47,005 nt of DNA from Candidatus Mediterraneibacter excrementavium (GTDB lineage: Bacteria; Bacillota; Clostridia; Lachnospirales; Lachnospiraceae): positions 1 through 47,005 of the forward strand of contig DWVL01000088.1 of the NCBI GenBank assembly GCA_019120275.1. The letters are read 5' to 3'. This document shows, piece after piece, positions 16,566 through 26,381 of this stretch (within the stretch, counting starts at the first letter, position 1; each line of letters begins with the position of its first letter). A program made the translations under genes and the position numbers. The notes under the pieces were generated by a model that saw nothing but the letters and a program-made list of their open reading frames with translations, did not search any database and was not told the DNA's origin.

Positions 16566-17925
16566 TGCCATCGTTGCGGCGCAGCGGAAATATTTTCAGA
16601 CCGGAGCGACCCTTCCGGTCAGCTTCAGAGTTGACGCCCTGCGTAAACTCTATGACGCGGTTTCCGGCAGTGAGAAAGAGATCCATGATGCACTGCGAAA
16701 AGATCTGGGGAAAGGCGGATTTGAAAGTTATATGTGCGAGACCGGACTGGTGCTGGAAGAGATCAGCTACATGCTGAAACATGTCCGCCGTTTCGCCGGA
16801 GAGAAACGGGTCCGCACACCCCTCGCCCAGTTCCATTCAAGAAGTTATAAGAAGCCTTCGCCATACGGTGTGACACTGATCATGAGCCCGTGGAACTATC
16901 CGTTCATGCTCACCCTGTCCCCGCTCGTGGATGCGCTGGCGGCCGGGAATACGGCCGTAGTCAAACCAAGCGCCTATTCTCCAAACACAAGCGAGGTGAT
17001 CCGGCAGATCCTTGCGAAATGCTTTGAGCCTCAGTATGTGTCGGTCGTGACCGGCGGACGGGCAGAAAACACCTGTCTTCTTCATGAACATTTTGACTAT
17101 ATTTTCTTTACAGGCAGTCAGTTCGTGGGAAAGGAAGTCATGCGAAGCGCTGCTGATCATCTGACACCGGTGACCCTTGAACTGGGCGGAAAAAGTCCCT
17201 GCATCGTTGATCAGACTGCAAATATTAAACTTGCAGCGAGACGGATCGTATTCGGGAAATATCTGAACTGCGGCCAGACCTGTGTGGCACCGGATTATAT
17301 TTACTGCCACCGCTCCGTCCGGGACAGATTGATCAAAGAAATGCAAAAACAGATCCGAAAGCAATTCGGCAAAAAACCGTTGGATAATAAAGATTATGGG
17401 AAGATCATCAATGAGAAACATTTTGACCGGATCCTGGGACTGATCGATAAAGAAAAAGTGGTCTTTGGAGGGAATTGTGACCGTGATGCACTTCGGATCG
17501 AACCGACGGTCATGGATAATGTGACATTTTCAGACGCTGTCATGCAGGAGGAGATCTTCGGACCGGTTATGCCAATCCTCACCTTTGACAGTCTGGATGA
17601 GGTGATCCGCAATGTCAACGCCATGCCCCACCCGCTGGCCCTTTACCTGTTTACGTCCAGTAAAGCGGCGGCGAAAAAAGTTACTGCACGGTGCGGATTC
17701 GGCGGCGGATGCATCAACGATACGATCATCCATCTTGCGACAACGGAAATGGGATTCGGCGGATTCGGCGAGAGCGGCATGGGCTCTTACCATGGAAAGA
17801 CCGGCTTTGATACATTTACCCACTATAAGAGCATCGTGGATAAAAAGACCTGGCCCGATCTTCCCATGCGCTATCAGCCCTACCGGAAAATACATGAAAA
17901 AATGGTGCGGTTTTTCCTGAAATAG
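16546..17925 (+). CDS. aldehyde dehydrogenase, class 3-like
   Basis: NAD(P)-dependent oxidation of aldehydes to acids; 459 aa, resembling the short ALDH3/YwdH-like group (no N-terminal extension). Catalytic Cys about 246 (NCGQTC) and general-base Glu about 212 (TLELGGKSP), with cofactor-binding SPWNYPF and TGS motifs. ATG 16546 lies nine bases after GGAG; ATG 16540 is an alternative, three bases after it. It overlaps the alcohol dehydrogenase stop by 20 bp or more. The 3' end is only 12 bp from the convergent P1 peptidase stop and I see no terminator there. The two dehydrogenases look GC-richer than the ATPase gene on their left. Confidence 0.93.
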   Translation: MTEQEINAIVAAQRKYFQTGATLPVSFRVDALRKLYDAVSGSEKEIHDALRKDLGKGGFESYMCETGLVLEEISYMLKHVRRFAGEKRVRTPLAQFHSRSYKKPSPYGVTLIMSPWNYPFMLTLSPLVDALAAGNTAVVKPSAYSPNTSEVIRQILAKCFEPQYVSVVTGGRAENTCLLHEHFDYIFFTGSQFVGKEVMRSAADHLTPVTLELGGKSPCIVDQTANIKLAARRIVFGKYLNCGQTCVAPDYIYCHRSVRDRLIKEMQKQIRKQFGKKPLDNKDYGKIINEKHFDRILGLIDKEKVVFGGNCDRDALRIEPTVMDNVTFSDAVMQEEIFGPVMPILTFDSLDEVIRNVNAMPHPLALYLFTSSKAAAKKVTARCGFGGGCINDTIIHLATTEMGFGGFGESGMGSYHGKTGFDTFTHYKSIVDKKTWPDLPMRYQPYRKIHEKMVRFFLK

Positions 17926-17937
17926 GAATCCACTGTT

Positions 17938-18930
17938 TTAACTTTCGGATGAAGCCGCAAGATCCTGCGCGGCCGGGTATCCGTATGCACGCTCCGCATT
18001 TTTCACAGCACGGATGACAGCTTCGCTCATCACTTCAGCAGCCAGTGTCCCGACCAGATCCTGGTCTGCGGAAATGCTGCCGGCAGATACGGCATAGATG
18101 CTGTCTCCGTCCGCTGTAGTATGGACCGGCCGGATGGAGCGTGCATAACCGTCATGAGCCATGCCTGCAATCTTACACAGCGAAGATTTATCAAATCCGG
18201 CATTTGTTATAATGATCCCAAGGGTCGTATTTCCGGTAAATTTATTCTCGATCACCTCTGTATTTGCATACATGAGATCTTCTGTCCGACGGAATGCTTT
18301 TTTATCTTCGGCCAGAAGTCCCGCGATTTTCTCCCCTGTCTTCCAATCATAAATATCGCCCAGCGCGTTGACTGCCACGATCGCCGCCACTTTAAGATCT
18401 CCCGCCTGTACAGCAAAGCTTCCGATGCCGGATTTCATGCAGAAATCCATTCCTGCAAATTTCCCGACAGTCGCGCCGCAGCCGGCGCCGTAGTTACCGT
18501 CACGGTAATTGCCGTTTATCCCGCATTCAGAATTGATACATGCCTGATACCCCATCGCCGCATCCGGATATACATCCGGCGCGGCTACAGTAAGATCAAA
18601 GAGATCGGACTGACAGACAAGCGGCACTTTTAAATCCGGACCCACATCGAACCCGATCCCCTTCTCTTTCAGATATCGCATTACGCCGTCCGCCGCACCC
18701 AGGCCGAATGCGCTGCCGCCTGCGAGCACCACCGCATGGACCGCCTTTGCAGACGCCAGCGGATCCAGAAGTCCGGATTCCCTGGAAGCAGGACCGCCGC
18801 CGCGGATGTCCAGGCCTGCGGCCATACCGTTTTCAGCGATCAGCACGGTACATCCGGTACCGCCCTCTCTGTCCTCTGCCTGTCCGATGCGGATGCCACT
18901 GATCTCATCCAGTCTGCTCTCATGTACCAT
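17938..18930 (-). CDS. P1 family (S58, DmpA-like) peptidase
   Basis: A 330-aa N-terminal-nucleophile peptidase of the DmpA/P1 family, a self-processing aminopeptidase/amidase fold. The N-terminal half shows ITGIRIGQ-type start (SGIRIGQAEDREGGTGCTVL), RGGGPASRESGLLDP and VVLAGGSAFGLGAADGV; the autocleavage region lies near GNTTLGIIITNAG. Cytosolic, no signal peptide. The start ATG at 18930 lies 31 bp after the NifX/FKBP fusion gene in the same direction, so they may be co-transcribed. Physiological substrate unknown. Confidence 0.9.
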   Translation of the reverse strand: MVHESRLDEISGIRIGQAEDREGGTGCTVLIAENGMAAGLDIRGGGPASRESGLLDPLASAKAVHAVVLAGGSAFGLGAADGVMRYLKEKGIGFDVGPDLKVPLVCQSDLFDLTVAAPDVYPDAAMGYQACINSECGINGNYRDGNYGAGCGATVGKFAGMDFCMKSGIGSFAVQAGDLKVAAIVAVNALGDIYDWKTGEKIAGLLAEDKKAFRRTEDLMYANTEVIENKFTGNTTLGIIITNAGFDKSSLCKIAGMAHDGYARSIRPVHTTADGDSIYAVSAGSISADQDLVGTLAAEVMSEAVIRAVKNAERAYGYPAAQDLAASSES

Positions 18931-18961
18931 GATCGTTCACCTCTTACCCGTTATTCTCTGT

Positions 18962-19828
18962 TTATTTTACTTCTACAAGCTCGATCCGGAAGTTCAGTTC
19001 TTTCCCCGCCATCTCGTGATTCGCATCGAATGTGATGGTCGTCTCGTCTTTTGCTGTTACTTTTACCGGGAAAGGCTGTCCGTACTGATTGGACAGGTAT
19101 GCCTGCTGTCCGGCCTCCAGTTCCTCAGAACCCGGAAGCTGTGCGATCTCAATCGTAAAGACCGCATTTGGATCCGGCATGCCGTAAGCTTCCTCCGGCA
19201 TCAGATGTATATCCACGACCTGTCCGACTTCCATATCCGCCACGGCTTTATCAAAGCCCAGGATCATCTGTCCGGCGCCGCAGACAAACTCAAGCGGCTC
19301 TCCCCGGTCATAGGAGGAATCAAACTGTGTCCCGTCATTGAATGTTCCTCTGTAGTGAGCGCGGCAGGTCTTTCCTACATTTTTTCCTTCAAATGCCGGT
19401 CCGGAAGAACCACATCCCCCGCCGCAGCTGCTTCCGCATCCCCCGCCGCAGGAATGTCCTTCTTCGTGGCCGCCGCAGCTGTGTCCGTCTTCATGATGAT
19501 GATGGTCGCAGTTTGCGCCTGTAGACACCAGTTCGCCTCTCAAATAAGCTTCTACCGCTTCATCCGTATTTCCTTCTGCTCCGGCGCACAGCTCCACACC
19601 CGCTTCCGCAAGCGCCGCCTGCGCTCCGCCTCCGATGCCTCCGCAGATCAGCACATCCACGTCCTGACCCGCAAGAAGACCGGCGAGAGCACCGTGTCCG
19701 GTTCCGCCCGAACTGATCACTTCGCTCGATACGACTTTATTGTCGGCTACTTCATAGACCTTAAACTGTTCTGTACGTCCGAAATGCTGAAAGACATTTC
19801 CATTGTCATAAGTTACTGCTATTTTCAT
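18962..19828 (-). CDS. fusion: NifX/NafY-like domain, His/Cys-rich metal linker, SlyD-like FKBP prolyl isomerase
   Basis: A 288-aa three-part protein. Residues 1-105 match the dinitrogenase iron-molybdenum cofactor domain (MKIAVTYDNGNVFQHFGRTEQFKVYEV; ICGGIGGGAQAALAEAGVE), a fold that binds Fe-S or FeMo-type clusters. Residues 107-142 are a linker with 7 His and 6 Cys (HHHHEDGHSCGG, CGSSCGGGCG), a likely Ni/Zn/Co or Fe-S site. Residues about 150-288 are an FKBP domain of the SlyD type with the insert-in-flap segment (VGQVVDIHLMPEEAYG; VTFDANHEMAGKEL-like end), a prolyl isomerase and metallochaperone in Escherichia coli. No nif genes are nearby. RBS GAGG precedes the ATG. A role in metal or cluster delivery is inferred; an [FeFe] hydrogenase gene lies 11 kb away. 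Confidence 0.88.
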   Translation of the reverse strand: MKIAVTYDNGNVFQHFGRTEQFKVYEVADNKVVSSEVISSGGTGHGALAGLLAGQDVDVLICGGIGGGAQAALAEAGVELCAGAEGNTDEAVEAYLRGELVSTGANCDHHHHEDGHSCGGHEEGHSCGGGCGSSCGGGCGSSGPAFEGKNVGKTCRAHYRGTFNDGTQFDSSYDRGEPLEFVCGAGQMILGFDKAVADMEVGQVVDIHLMPEEAYGMPDPNAVFTIEIAQLPGSEELEAGQQAYLSNQYGQPFPVKVTAKDETTITFDANHEMAGKELNFRIELVEVK

Positions 19829-19931
19829 TTTTCATCCTCATCTTTCTTTTACTTTTGCAATGCTATTTTATCATAACGGTCCTGCATGTTCCAGTCTTTC
19901 CTGGTCCGATGCGGAAATACAGGTTTACATC

Positions 19932-19960
19932 TTCAAAAAAGTAAATATTCTCTTTATAAT
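19932..19960 (+). promoter_or_regulatory. predicted promoter of the fliB-like gene
   Basis: TTCAAA (19932-19937), 17-bp spacer, TATAAT (19955-19960); leader about 26 nt to the ATG at 19993. Confidence 0.55.
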
Positions 19961-19992
19961 AGGACACAGGAATATAGAAAGGAACTCAGAAT

Positions 19993-21156
19993 ATGCACTT
20001 TACAGTACCAGATTATTATAAAGAATTTACCTGCACCGCTGGTCAGTGCCCGGCCACCTGCTGTGCGGGCTGGCAGATCCAGATTGATCCGGCGTCCCTG
20101 AAAAAATACCGGAAGGCAAAAGGAACGTTAAAAAACAGACTGAAAAACGAGATTGACTGGGACGAAAAATGTTTCCGCCGGTACGACGGGCGATGCGCAT
20201 TCCTTAATGAGGACAACCTGTGCGACCTGTATCTGGAAGGAGGCGGTGCGAAGGCATTCTGCCGTACATGCCGGACTTATCCCCGCCACATCGAAGAGTT
20301 TGAAGGACTGCGGGAGATATCCCTATCCCTCTCCTGCCCCGCCGCTGCGCAGATCATCCTGGGAAGGTCTGAGCCGGTACGCTTCCTTCATGCGGAAGAT
20401 CCGGACAGATCAGAACCGCAGCCGGATGCGTATGAAGATTTTGATTATTTCCTGTTTACCAAGCTTGAAGATGCCCGGGAAGTCCTGTTTCAGATCCTGC
20501 AGGACCGCACCCGTCCCGTGAACATCCGCGCCGCGGCCGCGCTCGCATTCGCCCATGATCTTCAGGAGCGGATCGATCACGGGGCGCTATATGATGCAGA
20601 CCGTCTGCTGGAGCGTTATAAGAAAGAAAATATGTGGATCTGGTTTGAAAAACGCCTGAAACTTCTGGCATCTGCAGAAGATCACGTACGGAAACGACAG
20701 GAGACACTTCTGAAACTTTTTGAGATCCAGAATCGGCTTGAAACCCTTCAGGATGACTGGAAGCCGCAGCTTGAAGAGACCGTTAAACATATTACAGAAT
20801 GCAGCAGCCGGAATAAAAATAAGGAACCCGTTCCCGGATTTACCGCTCTGTTTACCGACAATACAGCCGAACAGCTGCTGGTTTATTTTGTATTCACTTA
20901 TTTCTGCGGCGCAGTCTATAATTATAACGCATACGGCAAGATGAAGTTTGCGTTTGCCGGTATGATACTGATCCGGGAAGTTCTGCGCGCACAGTGGCGC
21001 GCGGATCCCAAAGGGACCGGAAGAACGGATCTGATCCGGACCGCATACCGCTACTCCCGCGAGATCGAACACTCGGATTTCAATAAAGTCCGGATGGAGG
21101 ATCTGCTCAGTGATGAGATTGAATTCCCGCTTGAAGATCTGCTCCGTCTTCTGTAA
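19993..21156 (+). CDS. FliB-family protein (flagellin lysine-N-methylase family)
   Basis: A 387-aa protein whose Cys-rich N-terminus matches the FliB family: C14, C19, C23-C24, C60, C68, C77, C90 and C93 (FTCTAGQCPATCC; GRCAF; NLCDLY; CRTCRTYPR). Salmonella FliB methylates lysines of flagellin and needs an iron-sulfur cluster. No flagellin or motility gene is in this window, and such proteins occur in non-flagellated Lachnospiraceae, so the substrate may be something else. The C-terminal half is helical and rich in aromatic and charged residues without a motif I can name. AAAGGAAC lies before ATG 19993. It has its own promoter and a shared bidirectional terminator. Confidence 0.85.
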   Translation: MHFTVPDYYKEFTCTAGQCPATCCAGWQIQIDPASLKKYRKAKGTLKNRLKNEIDWDEKCFRRYDGRCAFLNEDNLCDLYLEGGGAKAFCRTCRTYPRHIEEFEGLREISLSLSCPAAAQIILGRSEPVRFLHAEDPDRSEPQPDAYEDFDYFLFTKLEDAREVLFQILQDRTRPVNIRAAAALAFAHDLQERIDHGALYDADRLLERYKKENMWIWFEKRLKLLASAEDHVRKRQETLLKLFEIQNRLETLQDDWKPQLEETVKHITECSSRNKNKEPVPGFTALFTDNTAEQLLVYFVFTYFCGAVYNYNAYGKMKFAFAGMILIREVLRAQWRADPKGTGRTDLIRTAYRYSREIEHSDFNKVRMEDLLSDEIEFPLEDLLRLL

Positions 21157-21162
21157 AAAATT

Positions 21163-21203
21163 AGCCATGTACCGCTTGACCGCCGTACATGGCTGTGTTT
21201 TTT
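21163..21203. terminator. bidirectional terminator between the fliB-like gene and the CtpE-like ATPase
   Basis: AGCCATGTAC (21163-21172) and GTACATGGCT (21185-21194) form a perfect 10-bp stem. The plus side ends in TTTTTT (about 21198-21203); the minus side ends in AATTTTTT (from AAAAAATT at 21155-21162), so both convergent transcripts can stop here. Confidence 0.9.
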
Positions 21204-21221
21204 CATTATAGATTGCCGGAG

Positions 21222-23651
21222 TTATTCTTCTTCCGGAGTCCTTCCCCGGAGTCTCTGATAATAGAATCGAAGTTTTCCGACCAGCAGCGTCAGATACCGC
21301 AGAACCGGTTCTGTGGCGATGGCGAATACAACAAACAGCATGATGCACTCCATCGTCATTCCCGTGATGGCGAACAGGTCGTTCAGATAAATGCTGCAGA
21401 ATAAAAGTCCCAGGATGCATCCACCCAGGATGCCCGCACGTATCTTATTCATTGGCGCGCTGATCTTATACAGGATCATGAATCCGACGATCGCCAGCAG
21501 CATCGTTGCAGCGGTCGATATATCCGTTGCGTTCACATTGAAAGTCCGCCCGAAAATCACCAGCGCACCGACCGCCAGCGCATCTGTGATCGCCGCCGGA
21601 AGCGCCTTCAGGAACACATTCGTAAGAAAATGTCCGCGGATCCTGTTCCTGTTCGGCTCAAGAGCCAGGAAGAACGCCGGGATACCGATCGTGAACATAC
21701 TGATCAGCGAAATCTGGGACGGCTCCAGCGGGTAGGTAAACATAAATACGACCGAAATCAGACTGAGCAGGAAAGAAAATATATTTTTTACCAGGAACAG
21801 TGTCGCTGAACGCTGGATATTGTTGACCACTCTTCTTCCTTCCAGTACAACCTCAGGCATGCATGAGAAATCCGATTCCAAAAGGACCAGCTGGGATGCC
21901 TGCGCTGCGGCTTCGCTTCCTGACGCCATTGCAATACTGCAGTCCGCATCTTTCAATGCCAGAACGTCATTGACGCCGTCGCCTGTCATGGCCACGGTGT
22001 GTCCCGCATTTTTCAGGATCCGCACGAATTTCCGCTTCTGGTTCGGCGTCACACGGCCGAATACAGTATTATTGAGCACTGCTCTGGCAAGCGCTTTCTC
22101 GTCGTCCAGTTCTGAGGCGTCTACATATTTATCCGCATTTTTAATCCCGGCCTGCTTCGCAACATTTGAAACAGTTACCGGATTATCCCCGGATATAACT
22201 TTCACTTCTACGCCCTGCTCTGCAAAATATTCAAATGTTTCTTTTGCAGCCTCCCGGATCGGATTCGCCAGCAGGACAAATCCGAGCGGTGTGATCCCGT
22301 GTTCCAGCGGTTTGCCGTCGATCTCACCGTCATAACTGCCGAACACAAGCACGCGCGCACCGGTAGAAGCATGTTCCGTGATCTCTTCCGCATAGTCGCC
22401 ATACTTATCTTTCAGCACAAATTCCGGTGCGCCAAGGACATATGCTTCATCCTCAAAAGTAACGCTGCTGTATTTTGTGGCGGAAGAAAATCCGGTCATA
22501 GACACCGGCTTCTTTCCGGATGCAGTTGTAAAATATTCTTTTACCGCAGCCATCGTAATGTTATCTTTTGTCATGGCTGCTGCAAAGTCGCCGATCAGGG
22601 TGCGCAGCGGCTCCATTGTCTCCGGATCATACTCTTCCGTCTCGATCACATCCTGTACTTTCATCGTATTTTCTGTGATCGTACCGGTCTTATCCACACA
22701 GAGGACATCCACACGGGCCAGCGTCTCGATGCATTTCATGTCGTGGAGCAGGACTTTCTTCTGCGCCAGACGGACCGCACTCACCGCAAGAGCCACGCTT
22801 GCAAGCAGATACAGTCCTTCCGGGATCATTCCGATCACAGCGGCGATCATAGACGTCACGCTCTCGCGGAAATCATCATGCTGAAAAAAGAATGCCTGAC
22901 AGAAAAGCACCAGACCGATCGGGATGATCGCGATTCCCACCCATTTAACCAGTTTATCCAGAGAACGGATCATTTCCGACTGTTCTCCCGACTGCATCTC
23001 TTTTGCCTGGATCGTCAGTTTGGAAATGTAGGAATCCGCTCCCACACGGTCCAGTCTGGCATGGCACTGTCCGGATACGATAAAACTGCCGGACATCAGC
23101 TTGTCTCCTCTTCTCTTGGTGATCTCATCGGATTCACCGGTCAGGAGCGATTCATTGACCTGGACTTCGCCGGCGCTTACCACCGCATCCGCACACACCT
23201 GGTTTCCCGCTTTAAAGATCACGATGTCATCGATCACCAGTTCTTCCGCATCGATGACCGATTTCTTTCCGTCGCGCACAACGGTTGCGTGGGGCGCGTT
23301 AAGCATGGTCATCTTATCCAGCACCTGTTTGGCCCGTACCTCCTGGACGATTCCGATCAGTGTATTGGCGACAATAACAAGCACAAAAGCAAGGTCTCTC
23401 CAGGATCCCACCAGAATGAGCAGGATGGCCAGAATCGTAAATATCAGGTTGAAATAGGTAAATACATTGTCATGGATGATCTCTTTCGTTGTCTTGGACG
23501 GCGGTTCCACAGACCGGTTGACCCAGCCGTGCAGACGGTGTTCCTGCACCTGCTGGGAGGTCAGCCCTTTCCGGTAATCCGGTTCATATCTCGTAGTCGC
23601 TATCCTTCTGTCTCTTCGTTCCTGTGTCTGTACTGCTTTTCTTCCTGACAT
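21222..23651 (-). CDS. P-type ATPase with PEGL motif, CtpE-like cation pump
   Basis: An 809-aa integral membrane ion pump. Actuator motif TGES at 171-174, membrane-4 motif P277-E-G-L280, phosphorylation site D320 in CVDKTGT, and [16 protein letters not shown] in the hinge. Membrane helices appear at about 66-103, 237-285 and six in the last 200 residues. PEGL is the signature of the CtpE-like group, whose Mycobacterium member was linked to Ca2+ uptake. The N-terminal 30 residues are very basic (RRDRRIATTRYEPDYRK). It begins 29 bp after the PMCA-type pump, with no terminator or promoter between, so it is the second gene of the riboswitch operon. Direction and ion (Ca2+ or Mn2+) are not decided by sequence. 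Confidence 0.9.
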   Translation of the reverse strand: MSGRKAVQTQERRDRRIATTRYEPDYRKGLTSQQVQEHRLHGWVNRSVEPPSKTTKEIIHDNVFTYFNLIFTILAILLILVGSWRDLAFVLVIVANTLIGIVQEVRAKQVLDKMTMLNAPHATVVRDGKKSVIDAEELVIDDIVIFKAGNQVCADAVVSAGEVQVNESLLTGESDEITKRRGDKLMSGSFIVSGQCHARLDRVGADSYISKLTIQAKEMQSGEQSEMIRSLDKLVKWVGIAIIPIGLVLFCQAFFFQHDDFRESVTSMIAAVIGMIPEGLYLLASVALAVSAVRLAQKKVLLHDMKCIETLARVDVLCVDKTGTITENTMKVQDVIETEEYDPETMEPLRTLIGDFAAAMTKDNITMAAVKEYFTTASGKKPVSMTGFSSATKYSSVTFEDEAYVLGAPEFVLKDKYGDYAEEITEHASTGARVLVFGSYDGEIDGKPLEHGITPLGFVLLANPIREAAKETFEYFAEQGVEVKVISGDNPVTVSNVAKQAGIKNADKYVDASELDDEKALARAVLNNTVFGRVTPNQKRKFVRILKNAGHTVAMTGDGVNDVLALKDADCSIAMASGSEAAAQASQLVLLESDFSCMPEVVLEGRRVVNNIQRSATLFLVKNIFSFLLSLISVVFMFTYPLEPSQISLISMFTIGIPAFFLALEPNRNRIRGHFLTNVFLKALPAAITDALAVGALVIFGRTFNVNATDISTAATMLLAIVGFMILYKISAPMNKIRAGILGGCILGLLFCSIYLNDLFAITGMTMECIMLFVVFAIATEPVLRYLTLLVGKLRFYYQRLRGRTPEEE

Positions 23652-23680
23652 AGTATCCCTTCGATTTCTTTTGTAATCTC

Positions 23681-26299
23681 TTATTTATTCTTCTTCAGTA
23701 ACAGGCGGATCCCTTTCATGATCTGGATGATCGGGATATTCGCCGCCGCCAGACCGTATACGGTGAACAGCTGTGTCAGCGTCAGCGTCTGGACTTTGAA
23801 TACATTGTGAAGTCCCGGTACCATTACAACGGCGGTGATCAGTACGATGCCGATCACGAACGCGCCGATCAGGAACTTGTTGTTCACGACTTTACGCGTG
23901 AATACAACCGGTCTGTCTGACTTGCAGTTGAAGCCATGGAACAGACGGGCGGAACAAAGCGTCGCAAATGCCATTGTGCTTCCGAGCAGCGCGTTGTTCC
24001 CATGATAGCCGATCATAAATGCAATCATCGTCGTAACAGCGATGGACAGGCCTTCCGTACCGATCTTGAAAAGGAACTCTCTTGTCAGGATCGATTCGTT
24101 CATCGGACGGGGTTTCTCGTTCATCACATCTTTGGAACCCGGCTCAAGTCCCAGGGCGATCGCCGGGAGACTGTCGGTCAGCAGGTTGATGAACAGCAGG
24201 TGCACCGGTGCGAACGGCACAGGAAGCGCCATGATCGATGCATAGAGCACCGCCAGGATCGCACCGAAGTTGCCGGACAGCAGGAACTGGATGGATGCCT
24301 TGATATTGCGGTAAATGTTTCTTCCGTTTTCCACGGCCTTTACGATGGTGGCAAAGTTGTCGTCCGTCAGGACCATTGCCGCGGCGTCCTTGGACACCTC
24401 GCTTCCGGTGATGCCCATGGCCACGCCGATGTCCGCCTGCTTCAGGGCCGGTGCATCGTTGACGCCGTCGCCGGTCATGGATACGATATTTCCCTTATCC
24501 TGCCATGCGCGCACGATGCGGATCTTATGTTCCGGTGACACACGCGCATAGACGGAAATGCCCTCCACGAAGTTTTTCAGTTCTTCATCGGACATCTTGT
24601 CGATCTCTGCGCCTTCACAGGCTTCGGATTCATTTTCCAGGATGCCGATCCGCTTTGCAATGGCGGCGGCTGTGACTTTGTGGTCGCCGGTGATCATGAT
24701 CGGACGGATGCCCGCGCGCTTACACTCCGCGACTGCAGCTTTGGACTCTTCACGCGGCGGATCCATCATAGCGATCAAACCGATAAAGGTCAGATCGTAT
24801 TCATCATCCAGCGTAAGCTCTTCTTCATCGGACACAACTTTATATCCGAACGCCAGCACACGGAGGCCTTCTCTTGAGAACTGCTGATTCTGATCCTCGA
24901 TATTTTTCCGGTCTTCCGGTGTCAACGGACGGATGGTGTCTCCGATCTGGATCTGCGTCATCCGGTCAAGCAGAACATCAACCGCGCCTTTGATCACCAT
25001 CGTCGGAACATCTTCCATCGTATGCTTCGTGGACATCAGCTTACGGTCGCTGTCGAACGGGTTTTCACTCTCACGCGGATATTTCCGGCGCACCTCTTCG
25101 GGATCAAGCCCCAGACGGCTTCCGAGATTGATCAGCGCGGTCTCGGTCGGATCGCCGATCTCCACGCCGTCCGTATTCTTCGAGTCATTGCAGAGCATAC
25201 TGCTGATCAGCAGGCGGCTCTGGGACGGATCGTTGATATCCACATCTGCCGCTTTGATACATGTTTCGTCTACATAATAATCTTCTACGGTCATCTTGTT
25301 CTGAGTCAGGGTACCGGTCTTATCCGAACAGATGACAGAAACGCTTCCCAGTCCTTCCACAGCCTGGAGTTTACGCATGATTGCATGTTCTCTGGCCATC
25401 TTCTGCGTACCGAAGGAAAGGACGATGGTTACAATGGAGCTTAATGCTTCCGGGATCGCCGCTACCGCAAGGGCTACCGCGAAGAGGAAAGCGTCGCCGA
25501 TATTGTCGCCCCTGAAAATACTGATGCCGAACAGGATCGCACAGAATACGAGGATAAGGATGGACAGCTTCTGTCCGAACTGATCCAGGTTGATCTGAAG
25601 CGGCGTCCGTTTCTCAGACGTGGTTTTCAGCAGGCTTGCGATCTTACCGACCTCGGTCTCCATGCCGATGCCGGTCACGACAAAAGCGCCGCGCCCGTAT
25701 GTTACAAAGCTGCCGGAGTAAACCATATTCAGCCGGTCGCCAAGGGGTACGTCATCTTCTTTAATAACTTCAGTCGTCTTCTCAACGCCGAGACTTTCGC
25801 CCGTCAGCGCACTCTCGTCCACTTTCAGGCTGGCGCATTCGGTCAGACGTCCGTCCGCCGGGATATAATCGCCTGCATCCAGCATAACGATGTCTCCGAC
25901 CGTTACTTCTGACGACGGGATCTGTACCACATTTCCGCACCGGAGCACCTTGGCTTCCGGGCCGGACAGTTTCTTCAGACTGGCCAGCGACTGCTCTGCT
26001 TTCACCGTCTGTACGGTACCCAGGATCGCATTCATCGTAATAACAATCAGGATGACGAGGGCGCTTTCCACATCGCCCATGAATCCGGATGCGATCGCTG
26101 CAATGATAAGGATAATGACCAGGAAGTCTTTGTACTGCTCAAGGAAGATCTGAAGAATGGTCTTCTTCTTCCCTTCCACCAGTTCGTTGGGGCCGTACTT
26201 TTCCTGATGTTCCATTACCTGTTCTTCGGTGAGCGGTTCCAGGGAACCGTTGATCTTCATGATCGTCTCTTCACCGGATAATTGATAATACTGTTTCAT
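23681..26299 (-). CDS. PMCA/SERCA-type calcium-translocating P-type ATPase
   Basis: An 872-aa P2-type ATPase, membrane pump exporting Ca2+ or Mn2+. Cation_ATPase_N domain 1-75, TGES 166-169, P283-E-A-L286 in the fourth membrane helix (the Ca/Mn-binding PE(G/A)L), phosphorylated D326 in CSDKTGT, KGA and [13 protein letters not shown] in the catalytic domain, then the C-terminal helices. N and D residues typical of site II ([13 protein letters not shown]) are present. ATG 26297-26299 is chosen because AGGAGGAG lies just upstream and the longer frame runs back into the riboswitch terminator. It is preceded by a yybP-ykoY riboswitch, which argues that manganese controls it and that it may export Mn2+. 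Confidence 0.94.
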   Translation of the reverse strand: MKQYYQLSGEETIMKINGSLEPLTEEQVMEHQEKYGPNELVEGKKKTILQIFLEQYKDFLVIILIIAAIASGFMGDVESALVILIVITMNAILGTVQTVKAEQSLASLKKLSGPEAKVLRCGNVVQIPSSEVTVGDIVMLDAGDYIPADGRLTECASLKVDESALTGESLGVEKTTEVIKEDDVPLGDRLNMVYSGSFVTYGRGAFVVTGIGMETEVGKIASLLKTTSEKRTPLQINLDQFGQKLSILILVFCAILFGISIFRGDNIGDAFLFAVALAVAAIPEALSSIVTIVLSFGTQKMAREHAIMRKLQAVEGLGSVSVICSDKTGTLTQNKMTVEDYYVDETCIKAADVDINDPSQSRLLISSMLCNDSKNTDGVEIGDPTETALINLGSRLGLDPEEVRRKYPRESENPFDSDRKLMSTKHTMEDVPTMVIKGAVDVLLDRMTQIQIGDTIRPLTPEDRKNIEDQNQQFSREGLRVLAFGYKVVSDEEELTLDDEYDLTFIGLIAMMDPPREESKAAVAECKRAGIRPIMITGDHKVTAAAIAKRIGILENESEACEGAEIDKMSDEELKNFVEGISVYARVSPEHKIRIVRAWQDKGNIVSMTGDGVNDAPALKQADIGVAMGITGSEVSKDAAAMVLTDDNFATIVKAVENGRNIYRNIKASIQFLLSGNFGAILAVLYASIMALPVPFAPVHLLFINLLTDSLPAIALGLEPGSKDVMNEKPRPMNESILTREFLFKIGTEGLSIAVTTMIAFMIGYHGNNALLGSTMAFATLCSARLFHGFNCKSDRPVVFTRKVVNNKFLIGAFVIGIVLITAVVMVPGLHNVFKVQTLTLTQLFTVYGLAAANIPIIQIMKGIRLLLKKNK

Positions 26300-26330
26300 C
26301 TCTTCTCCTCCTGCAAAGTGTCTGGTGCAA

Positions 26331-26381
26331 TAAAAAATGAGACTTCTATTGCACAACATTTTTATGTACAATAAAAGTCTC
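26331..26381 (-). terminator. intrinsic terminator of the yybP-ykoY riboswitch
   Basis: Minus-strand GAGACTTTTATTGTACA (26381-26365) pairs with TGTGCAATAGAAGTCTC (26355-26339) and is followed by a T-rich run ATTTTTTA (26338-26331). The 5' arm also contains the 3' P1 strand of the aptamer, so metal binding and termination exclude each other: an ON switch. Confidence 0.85.

Noticed and set aside
15312-16571. A 419-codon minus-strand open frame opposite the alcohol dehydrogenase
   Set aside because: The plus strand has a clear dehydrogenase with promoter and ribosome site; the minus frame is Arg/His-rich and unrecognisable.
22299-23648. A 449-codon plus-strand open frame opposite the CtpE-like ATPase
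   Set aside because: Amino-acid content (His/Arg/Phe-rich) is typical of an antisense shadow; the minus strand encodes a complete, motif-bearing P-type ATPase and no ribosome site or promoter fits the plus frame.
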